Shown here one piece after another: positions 1 through 4,950 of a stretch of DNA of 5,617 bases. The notes below the pieces were generated by a model. The model searched no databases. It saw only the letters and a list, made by a program, of their open reading frames with translations, and was not told the origin of the DNA. The DNA is from Deltaproteobacteria bacterium. Its GTDB lineage: Bacteria > Desulfobacterota > UBA8473. Numbering within the stretch: position 1 is the first letter of the stretch; each line of letters opens with the position of its first letter. Where the stretch lies: assembly GCA_030621455.1 (NCBI GenBank), contig JAUXHQ010000146.1:1-5617 (forward strand), given 5' to 3'. Position numbers and translations under genes: made by a program.

Positions 1-49
1 TCGGCTTTTCAAAGTACGCATCCATAAGATCATCAACATTATTGGTCAT
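1..49 (-). CDS. 5' end of an unrecognised protein, runs off the window
   Basis: Sixteen complete codons are visible, reading MTNNVDDLMDAYFEKP. The ATG at 49-47 is preceded by a strong ribosome binding site, GGAGGAGA on the minus strand (62-55), about 6 bases before the start, so a real gene start is likely although only 49 bases are present. The peptide is acidic and I do not recognise a family from it. It lies downstream of the second cobalamin-binding subunit in the same direction, separated by 159 bases that hold a large inverted repeat, and is probably the next member of the mutase operon. Functional guesses such as a MeaB-type chaperone or another acyl-CoA enzyme cannot be tested from these residues. 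Confidence 0.7.
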   Translation of the reverse strand, partial: MTNNVDDLMDAYFEKP

Positions 50-77
50 AGAAATCTCCTCCACGCAGACAAAAGAG

Positions 78-191
78 TTCGACCTGTGCAGTTACTCAAC
101 TCTGGTGTCTTGAAGTGTCTCTGCTTAATAAGTGAACAGGATTGTGTGAAGCGCCGGCAAGCGGTAAGCCTGATAAACTGCCCAGGTCGAA
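78..191. repeat. Long inverted repeat, 16-base arms enclosing 82 bases
   Basis: The arm at 78-93 (TTCGACCTGTGCAGTT) and the arm at 176-191 (AACTGCCCAGGTCGAA) are reverse complements at 15 of 16 positions. The 82 enclosed bases include a smaller imperfect hairpin at about 94-117 and a direct repeat of GTGTCT at 105-110 and 115-120. In the minus-strand transcript the arms would close a multi-branched RNA ending 16 bases before the ribosome binding site of the gene starting at 49. Outside the arms, CAGA and TCTG can pair to extend the stem after an internal loop. No U-run follows, so it does not look like an intrinsic terminator. It may be a structured leader RNA or a short MITE-like element with terminal inverted repeats; no clear target-site duplication is seen. 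This fills the 50-208 spacer, where I see no gene and no convincing promoter. Confidence 0.75.
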
Positions 192-208
192 AAAGTTCTG
201 AGGTAACC

Positions 209-616
209 TTAAGTTGTCACATTGAGGTCATGTATGAAACCGGCGACTTCTCCGGGGACTGAACCTGGGCCGAATATACCTTTTATCCCTATTTTCCTCA
301 GTATTGGTATGTCTTTATTCGGGATTATACCGCCGATAATAATGGGTATATCCATACCCTTTTCCTTCAGTGATGCAATCAATCCTTCCGCCAAATTGAT
401 ATGCGCTCCTGAGGACGAGCTTAAACCGATAATAGCCACATCCTCTTCTTCAGCCACCTTCACAACCTCATCAAAAGCCTGGAACCTGGGATAATAGACA
501 ACCTCGATCCCCGATTTTCTACAACTGCTTACAACGGCCCTTAAACCCATATCATGTCCTTCCATTAAATGGCGGGTAAATAGAGCCCTGATTTTTTCTT
601 TTTTAACAGCCTCCAT
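209..616 (-). CDS. Second cobalamin-binding small subunit of an acyl-CoA mutase, divergent
   Basis: This 135-residue protein is a stand-alone B12-binding domain of the methylmalonyl-CoA mutase C-terminal type, a Rossmann-like fold that holds cobalamin base-off with His as lower ligand. The motif is present as E19-G-H21-D-M-G24, so the usual DxHxxG Asp is Glu. Four residues earlier the usual Lys is Arg (R15). The later motifs are GLSSSSGAH at 64-72, where the usual SxL is SxS, the glycine pair IIIGGIIP at 92-99, and a well-kept FGPG at 115-118 near the dimethylbenzimidazole pocket. The ATG at 616 has GAGGG about 5 bases upstream. It lies 95 bases after the large subunit gene, with a hairpin between. 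It probably partners that large subunit or one encoded further downstream. A regulatory or cobalamin-carrier role is possible. The family call is firm; the catalytic role is not. Confidence 0.9.
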   Translation of the reverse strand: MEAVKKEKIRALFTRHLMEGHDMGLRAVVSSCRKSGIEVVYYPRFQAFDEVVKVAEEEDVAIIGLSSSSGAHINLAEGLIASLKEKGMDIPIIIGGIIPNKDIPILRKIGIKGIFGPGSVPGEVAGFIHDLNVTT

Positions 617-679
617 GTTTCCCTCTTTCGGCTTCTTTCATGCAAGATTGAAAATAGTTTTTGAGCGTATCCCTTCATT

Positions 680-708
680 TTAGGGGCTTATTTCGGCCTC
701 GCCCCTAA
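680..708 (-). other. Intergenic hairpin just after the mutase large-subunit stop
   Basis: TTAGGGGC at 680-687 and GCCCCTAA at 701-708 are perfect 8-base complements around a 13-base loop. The hairpin begins 3 bases after the minus-strand stop codon of the large subunit gene. No T-run follows on either strand, so it is not a canonical intrinsic terminator. By position it could protect the 3' end of a processed mRNA, or lower read-through to the second small subunit gene. The rest of the 617-711 spacer shows only the ribosome binding site of the next gene. Confidence 0.6.
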
Positions 709-711
709 GGT

Positions 712-2424
712 TCAGTAAGGAAAGACACAGCCATATACCTGGAAAAAGACCTCCGTCATCTCCCCGACGGTACATTTGGCCCTGGCAGCGTCAATGAGCA
801 CAGGCATCAACCCGCCGGTTTGCTCCACAGATTCAAACTCTCTGGCCGCCTTTTCAATCTCTTTCAATGCATTCTTAACCTCTCCCTGGTTACGGGATTC
901 TTTCCACCTCTTTATCCTTTCTATTGCAAGCCTCTCCACCTCACCCTGATCCATTGTAAATTCCGGCACTTCTACAGTTTCCTCTTGCCTGTATTTATTG
1001 ACTCCTACTATCACTCTTGTTCCTTCGTCAACCTCCTGCCTCCATCCTTTAATCCTTTGGTCGAGGAGATTCCACAACCATCCTGTTTCCATGCATTTGG
1101 TATATCCACCTCTGCTTTCAATCTCACCAATAACCTTCAAGGCTTCCTCTTCCAGCCTTTTTGTGAGCCACTCCACATAGTAAGAACCGCCGAGCGGATC
1201 ACTGACCTTGGCGACACCGGTCTCATGGAGCACTATCTGGTTCACCCTCAGTGCAGTTGCGGCGGCTTCCTCTGAAGGTAATGAAATAGCTTCGTCATAT
1301 GAAGATGTGTGGAGTGACTGAGTACCCCCCATTACCGAAGCTAGAACCTGGAGAGCTGCTCTGGTTATGTTGTTGAGCGGCTGTTGTGCTGTGAGGTTTA
1401 TGCCCCCTGTGTGGATATGAATTCTGAACTGGTGGGAGGCTGCTTTCTTGCAGTCAAACCTCTCCTTCATAATCTTTGCCCATATCCTCCTGAAGGCTCT
1501 AAGCTTGCAAATCTCCTCAAAGAAGTCCATCCCCATATGCATTTGAGCACTGAATCTGGGAACGATATCATCAGGGTCAAGACCTGTCTGCACGCCACAT
1601 TCTACCAGCTCTATAGCCTCTGACAGCATAAATGCCATCTCCTGGGCTGGAGAGGCGCAGTTTTCCCCTGCCACGTATCCACAAAGATTTGTGTGGTTCC
1701 ATCGCGGCATATTTTCAACACAGTATTTTATCAATTCCAATTGAAGCTTCAACTGGTCTTTAGGCGGGTGGTCCCGCATATTTTGACCGAGCCAGGCGAT
1801 CTTTCTGCGATTCTGGCTCTGTCCGTTGAGCTGGTCTGGTTTATACCCGTGCCTTTCGGCATAGGCAATGTATGTTGCAAGCATCGGTAAGCATGTAATC
1901 TTTGTGCTGAATCCCACTCTTGTCTTGCTTAGATCATATCCATCGCAGATAATCCCAATATCTTCTTCAGTACTCACTGATACACCGCTTATCCCGACCA
2001 TACCCCTTGCCACGATGTCATCAGGATCATAACCATAATTGGCGGCTAAATCAGGAACGATGAAGAGGACCGCGCCACCAAACCCCTTCATGCCCGCCTT
2101 TGTCAATTTCTCAGTCCTCTTCCTTGTCTCCTCCGCCCTGGCGTATCCATGGATCTGTTGGGTCATCCACGGCTGATATTGATAAGTCAGGGGATAGAGT
2201 CCCCGCGTATACGGATAGGAACCCGGCATCTCAATCTCTCCATAATCTATATCCGCAACATCCGACGGAGTGTAGACAGGCTTTAGGGAAATCCCCGAGT
2301 CCGTTTGAGACTCAGGCATCTTAAACCCATGTTTCCTCTCGTATTTTTCTGTGAAATTTTTCTCCCACTGCATTTCCATCTGCCTGACTCTATCCAAGTC
2401 CTTCCCTTTACCCATATCTGCCAC
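712..2424 (-). CDS. Acyl-CoA mutase large (catalytic) subunit, adenosylcobalamin-dependent
   Basis: This 570-residue protein matches the alpha-type catalytic domain of methylmalonyl-CoA mutase (TIM barrel that binds the acyl-CoA) and ends before any cobalamin domain, as in split mutases. Family landmarks are YPYTRG at 70-75, SQN at 203-205, MPRWN at 239-243, GY at 249-250, GTQSLHTSSYDEAISLP at 367-383, VIVGVNKY at 471-478 and CTVGEMT at 551-557. Substrate-side residues differ from methylmalonyl-CoA mutase. I91 stands for Tyr89 and Q214 for Arg207 (Propionibacterium numbering from memory), both of which contact the substrate carboxylate there. V251 stands for His244. About five extra residues lie at 114-124. 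The substrate is therefore probably not methylmalonyl-CoA. 2-Hydroxyisobutyryl-, isobutyryl- or pivalyl-CoA mutase-like chemistry is possible, but the substrate is unassigned. The start is a GTG with AGGA 6 bases upstream; ATG codon 4 (2415-2413) after GGGGTGG is an alternative. The cobalamin subunit genes flank it on both sides. Confidence 0.93.
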   Translation of the reverse strand: MADMGKGKDLDRVRQMEMQWEKNFTEKYERKHGFKMPESQTDSGISLKPVYTPSDVADIDYGEIEMPGSYPYTRGLYPLTYQYQPWMTQQIHGYARAEETRKRTEKLTKAGMKGFGGAVLFIVPDLAANYGYDPDDIVARGMVGISGVSVSTEEDIGIICDGYDLSKTRVGFSTKITCLPMLATYIAYAERHGYKPDQLNGQSQNRRKIAWLGQNMRDHPPKDQLKLQLELIKYCVENMPRWNHTNLCGYVAGENCASPAQEMAFMLSEAIELVECGVQTGLDPDDIVPRFSAQMHMGMDFFEEICKLRAFRRIWAKIMKERFDCKKAASHQFRIHIHTGGINLTAQQPLNNITRAALQVLASVMGGTQSLHTSSYDEAISLPSEEAAATALRVNQIVLHETGVAKVSDPLGGSYYVEWLTKRLEEEALKVIGEIESRGGYTKCMETGWLWNLLDQRIKGWRQEVDEGTRVIVGVNKYRQEETVEVPEFTMDQGEVERLAIERIKRWKESRNQGEVKNALKEIEKAAREFESVEQTGGLMPVLIDAARAKCTVGEMTEVFFQVYGCVFPY

Positions 2425-2452
2425 CCCGATTCCTACTTAAAGACCATAACCG

Positions 2453-2469
2453 CCCACTTTGCTAGTGGG
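2453..2469. other. Small intergenic hairpin between small and large mutase subunit genes
   Basis: CCCACT at 2453-2458 and AGTGGG at 2464-2469 form a perfect 6-base stem with a 5-base loop (TTGCT). In the minus-strand mRNA it sits about 28 bases before the GTG start of the large subunit gene. No T-run follows. It might affect translation or mRNA processing between the two subunits, but a short stem like this can occur by chance. Confidence 0.35.
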
Positions 2470-2490
2470 ATATTCATCATTCCAGCCGAA

Positions 2491-2517
2491 GTTATAACAT
2501 TTTCCCTAACTAGTCAA
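2491..2517 (-). promoter_or_regulatory. Possible internal promoter ahead of the mutase large subunit
   Basis: On the minus strand TTGACT (2517-2512) overlaps the stop codon of the first small subunit gene and is followed 15 bases later by TATAAC (2496-2491). The latter is preceded by TGT, giving an extended -10 (TGnTATAAC). The 15-base spacer is shorter than the 17-base optimum, so strength is doubtful. It would place a start site about 60 bases before the large subunit gene and allow extra expression of that gene and those downstream. Confidence 0.3.
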
Positions 2518-2969
2518 CAAACACGGTTGTGGTTGTTGTCGGTTGCTCCTTTAGAATCCTTGACGGATCTCCCCCTTACATTTTTCTCAATATAATCGGC
2601 TATCGATTCGAAAAGCCTCCCTGCCCTAAACACTTCGTCAATACCCATCTCCTTCATGGTGGGTATGTCCTCCGGGGGAAATGCCCCACCGGCAATGAGT
2701 AAGACGTCATCAAGGCCGTGTCTCTTCATCTTCTCAACGATCTTGGGAGTGTAAATGAGATGCTCCCCGGATAGATAGCTCAGCCCAATGACGTCAACAT
2801 CTTCGTCAATGGCGGCCTTCACAATACCGTCCGGCGTCTGATACGTGCCCAGGTATATAACCTCCATCCCCACCTCTTTGAGCAATGAGGAGATAACCTT
2901 TGCGCCCCTGTCATGTCCGTCAAGGCCTACTTTAGTGATCAATACCTTAATCTTTTTTTCCTTCTCCAT
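2514..2969 (-). CDS. Cobalamin-binding small subunit of acyl-CoA mutase, canonical motif
   Basis: This 151-residue protein is a free-standing B12-binding domain that would complete the active holoenzyme with the large subunit encoded next. The base-off motif is intact as D17-G-H19-D-R-G22, inside KVGLDGHDRGAK, with the conserved Lys at K13. The SxL motif is S64-Y-L66 in GLSYLSGEH, and the glycine pair is in LLIAGGAFP at 90-98. The usual FGPG stretch reads FRAG (114-117), a departure from the family. The last 15 or so residues, ending NNHNRVC, form a polar tail beyond the normal domain end. The ATG at 2969 has AGGAG 9 bases upstream. The gene lies 70 bases after the dehydrogenase gene and 89 bases before the large subunit gene. 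It is the most likely catalytic partner of the large subunit. Confidence 0.94.
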   Translation of the reverse strand: MEKEKKIKVLITKVGLDGHDRGAKVISSLLKEVGMEVIYLGTYQTPDGIVKAAIDEDVDVIGLSYLSGEHLIYTPKIVEKMKRHGLDDVLLIAGGAFPPEDIPTMKEMGIDEVFRAGRLFESIADYIEKNVRGRSVKDSKGATDNNHNRVC

Positions 2970-3039
2970 ATCTCTAAACTCCTGAAAGAATCCCTAAAAT
3001 CAGAAATTTTGAAACTTAGTTATGAGCTACAAATTCCTT

Positions 3040-4206
3040 TTACCTATTCCGGTAGTTATAAGGAAGAAAGTCCCTGCCGAAGAGTTCACGCTGAACAACC
3101 AGTTTAGATACTTGCGATGTGCCGTCAGCTATCTCGATGGCTATTACGTCCCGTAATCTCTGTTCCAACGGAAATTCCTGAGTATATCCGTAATGTCCGT
3201 GAAGGACAAGACAATCTCGAATCGCATTCGTTGAAAATCTGGGGGCCATCCACTTGACCATACCTGCTATTTTTGTGGTTGACATCCCTTGATCCCTCAT
3301 CCACAAGCCCTTATAACAAAGCAATCGAACGGCCTCAAGAATACTGATATGTTCAACGATGGGGAATGACACACCTTCAAATGTTGCCAAGGGCCTGCCA
3401 AATGCGTTCCTTTGCATAGTATATTCTTTCGTTTCTTCAAGTGATACCATGGCCGGTGCGATCGCTTCCAGGGACAAGAGTATCCGGCTGACATCAAAAG
3501 CCTGCATACCCATAGCGAAACCCATACCCTCTTGTCCTATCAGGTAATCTTCCGGGATCTCGACATCTTCCATAAATATCGAACCGCGGGTTATCCCCTT
3601 GCAACCCATGTCCGCATAAGATTGCCGTGTAATACCAGGCAAATCGGTGGGCACTACAAAACAGCTGACACCCCTTGCCCCGGCCCCGGGATCGGTTTTG
3701 GCAAATACTAATGCAATATCAGCATCCATCATAACGGTAATCCCTGATTTTTCCCCATTCAGGATATAAGACGAGCCGTTCTTGATAGCCCGTGTTCTCA
3801 TAGCCACGGCATCGGTACCAGCCTCTGGTTCCGTCATACAAAAGGCAGGAAGCGTATCCCCCCCTAAAAAAGGTTCAAGAAACTCCGTTCTGATTCTTTC
3901 ATTGCCTTGTTCCAGCAACACGGCGCACAGATGCCCGACAACGAATATAGACATGGCCAGACTGCAATCTCCCCTAGACGCCTCTTCGGTAATCACTCCC
4001 TCAGCCACGTGGGAGCCCCCCATACCCCCTTTCTCAGGCGCCACTGTTATCCCAATGAGTCCTAATTCACCTATTTTTTTGTTGATATGACGGGGGAATT
4101 TTTCTTCGCGATCCCATTTTGAATAAAAAGGCGCTAATTCTTTTTCTGTAAATTTTCTTACCATGTCAGCCAAGGCTTTCTCTTCATCGGAAAATTCAAA
4201 ATCCAT
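3040..4206 (-). CDS. Acyl-CoA dehydrogenase with Asp at the usual catalytic Glu position
   Basis: This 388-residue flavoprotein has the full acyl-CoA dehydrogenase layout of N-terminal helices, middle beta domain and C-terminal helices, at the usual family length. It introduces a double bond into an acyl-CoA and normally passes electrons to ETF. Signatures are FCMTEPEAGTDA at 122-133, YILNGEKSGIT at 147-157, the FAD-contact region QRNAFGRPLATFEG at 265-278, and LHGHYGYTQEFPLEQRLRD at 335-353. The catalytic-base segment is IADGTSQ at 359-365, with D361 where short- and medium-chain enzymes have Glu in YEGTSQ. The isovaleryl-CoA-type alternative Glu is not seen; the equivalent helix reads FDVSRILL. 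Asp variants are known to me from alicyclic acyl-CoA dehydrogenases of anaerobes, which is only a hint of substrate class. The ATG at 4206 has AGGAGG 8 bases upstream. It is the first gene of the leftward operon, behind a good promoter. Confidence 0.95.
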   Translation of the reverse strand: MDFEFSDEEKALADMVRKFTEKELAPFYSKWDREEKFPRHINKKIGELGLIGITVAPEKGGMGGSHVAEGVITEEASRGDCSLAMSIFVVGHLCAVLLEQGNERIRTEFLEPFLGGDTLPAFCMTEPEAGTDAVAMRTRAIKNGSSYILNGEKSGITVMMDADIALVFAKTDPGAGARGVSCFVVPTDLPGITRQSYADMGCKGITRGSIFMEDVEIPEDYLIGQEGMGFAMGMQAFDVSRILLSLEAIAPAMVSLEETKEYTMQRNAFGRPLATFEGVSFPIVEHISILEAVRLLCYKGLWMRDQGMSTTKIAGMVKWMAPRFSTNAIRDCLVLHGHYGYTQEFPLEQRLRDVIAIEIADGTSQVSKLVVQRELFGRDFLPYNYRNR

Positions 4207-4232
4207 CCATTATACCTCCTAACATTTTATTT

Positions 4233-4248
4233 TTCCTCTTGAGAGGAA
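4233..4248. promoter_or_regulatory. 16-base palindrome, candidate operator of the leftward operon
   Basis: TTCCTC-TTGA-GAGGAA has perfect 6-base arms around 4 bases. It lies about 4 to 19 bases downstream of the predicted leftward start site and 12 bases before the dehydrogenase ribosome binding site, a typical place for a repressor to block transcription. One half-site with its flank, TTTCCTCT, recurs at 4339-4346 inside the spacer of the rightward promoter. A TetR- or GntR-type acyl-CoA-responsive regulator would fit the context, but none is encoded in the window. Confidence 0.5.
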
Positions 4249-4258
4249 TCAAGGCGTG

Positions 4259-4287
4259 ATAATAGCCGTAAAACACAATTAAATCAA
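4259..4287 (-). promoter_or_regulatory. Sigma-70-type promoter of the leftward mutase operon
   Basis: On the minus strand TTGATT (4287-4282) is followed after exactly 17 bases by TATTAT (4264-4259). This predicts a start near 4252, roughly 45 bases before the dehydrogenase ATG. The surrounding bases are A/T-rich. It is the best promoter match on this strand in the window. Confidence 0.65.
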
Positions 4288-4329
4288 CTAACTTCTGGAT
4301 GACTTTGACGTTTCCCTGTTAAAAAATGT

Positions 4330-4358
4330 TTGACTAACTTTCCTCTAAAAGCTATTCT
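4330..4358 (+). promoter_or_regulatory. Sigma-70-type promoter of the rightward operon
   Basis: TTGACT at 4330-4335 and TATTCT at 4353-4358 are separated by exactly 17 bases, predicting a start near 4365. It is back to back with the leftward promoter, the -35 boxes being 42 bases apart. The 8-base direct repeat ACTAACTT at 4287-4294 and 4333-4340 touches both -35 boxes. The rightward transcript would have a 5' leader of about 143 bases before the YjbQ gene, or about 46 before the small ORF. Confidence 0.6.
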
Positions 4359-4410
4359 ATGGTTGTTTGTCTGAATCGCCCCATAAACACATAATTCCCA
4401 AGAGGTTGAG

Positions 4411-4515
4411 GTGATTGGACTTCATCTCACAGGGGACCATACGAACGGGCATTTTGCGGTGGACTACAAGACAGGTGAGGACTTTTTCAAGGAGGAGAAA
4501 GCAGGAGATGCATAG
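4411..4515 (+). CDS. Possible 34-residue leader ORF overlapping the YjbQ start
   Basis: A GTG at 4411 with AAGAGG 5 bases upstream opens a frame that ends at TAG 4513-4515, overlapping the ATG of the YjbQ gene by 8 bases. The peptide starts MIGLHLTGDHTNGHFAVD, continues with YKTGEDFFKEEKAGDA, and is acidic and hydrophilic with no membrane segment. I recognise no family. The case rests on the ribosome binding site, the overlap that would couple it to yjbQ, and a plausible amino acid make-up. A chance open frame in the leader is the alternative. Confidence 0.35.
   Translation: MIGLHLTGDHTNGHFAVDYKTGEDFFKEEKAGDA
4491..4497 (+). promoter_or_regulatory. Ribosome binding site that sets the YjbQ start
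   Basis: GGAGGAG at 4491-4497, plus CAGGAG immediately before the codon, precede the ATG at 4508. This supports the 131-residue product over the in-frame TTG at 4415. The extra 31 residues from the TTG would be Arg-rich and lie outside the YjbQ fold. Confidence 0.7.
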
Positions 4516-4903
4516 ACTTACCGTTAAAACAGGCCAACGGACGGAGATGTTGGATGTTACCGACCGGGTTCAGAATGCAGTTGCGAAGAGCAGCGTAAAA
4601 AATGGGATCTGTTGTGTCTTCGTTCCGCACACTACAGCGGCGGTCACCATAAATGAGAATGCCGACCCCGACGTTCCGAGGGATATCCTGATGAAGCTTG
4701 GTAAGGTTATCCCGCCGGATACCGATTACCGACACATGGAAGGAAATTCGGATGCCCATATAAAGACCAGTCTGGTTGGATCGTCCGAGACTATAATACT
4801 GGAAGACGGAAAGCTGGTATTGGGGACCTGGCAGTCCATATTTTTCTGTGAGTTCGATGGTCCCAGGAGCAGGAAGTTATGGGTGAAGGTCATCGGAGAT
4901 TAA
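4508..4903 (+). CDS. yjbQ: YjbQ / UPF0047 family protein
   Basis: This 131-residue protein covers the whole YjbQ family domain at its usual length. Diagnostic parts are CVFVPHTTAAVTINENADPDV at 36-56, the histidine cluster H76-M-E-G-N-S-D-A-H84 followed by IKTSLVGSS, and LGTWQSIFFCEFDGPR at 105-120. The three His residues 41, 76 and 84 probably form the ligand-binding or metal site. Family members are cytoplasmic and are often annotated as secondary thiamine-phosphate synthase enzymes, because E. coli YjbQ shows weak activity of that kind; the physiological role is unsettled. It is followed after 47 bases by the adenosyltransferase gene with no terminator between, so the two are probably co-transcribed. 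A link to cobalamin metabolism is only suggested by position. Confidence 0.93.
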   Translation: MHRLTVKTGQRTEMLDVTDRVQNAVAKSSVKNGICCVFVPHTTAAVTINENADPDVPRDILMKLGKVIPPDTDYRHMEGNSDAHIKTSLVGSSETIILEDGKLVLGTWQSIFFCEFDGPRSRKLWVKVIGD

Positions 4904-4950
4904 CGGGACAATGAGGGCTGGGGAAGAAAACTAGAATTGAGGAGAATCTT

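Noticed and set aside
78..191. Integron attC site
   Set aside because: The arms are of suitable length, but the core sites RYYYAAC and GTTRRRY are absent at the expected ends and the neighbours are not cassette-like.
50..208. Cobalamin riboswitch in the spacer before the gene starting at 49
   Set aside because: Although the spacer can fold, I find no recognisable B12 box on the minus strand, so the usual riboswitch class is not supported.
680..708. Intrinsic transcription terminator between the large and second small subunit genes
   Set aside because: The stem is good but is followed on the minus strand by AATGAAGGG rather than a T-run, and on the plus strand by GGTTCAG.
820..1275. Plus-strand open frame of 151 codons opposite the mutase large subunit
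   Set aside because: It lies wholly antisense to a clearly conserved gene, has no family resemblance, and its composition (rich in Phe, Leu, Pro, Ser and His) is typical of a shadow frame.
4415..4507. N-terminal extension of YjbQ from an in-frame TTG
   Set aside because: The added 31 residues are Arg-rich and outside the family domain, the TTG has a poor ribosome binding site, and the ATG at 4508 has a strong one.
4487..4759. Minus-strand open frame of 90 codons opposite YjbQ
   Set aside because: It is fully antisense to a conserved gene with diagnostic motifs and shows no family features or ribosome binding site of note.
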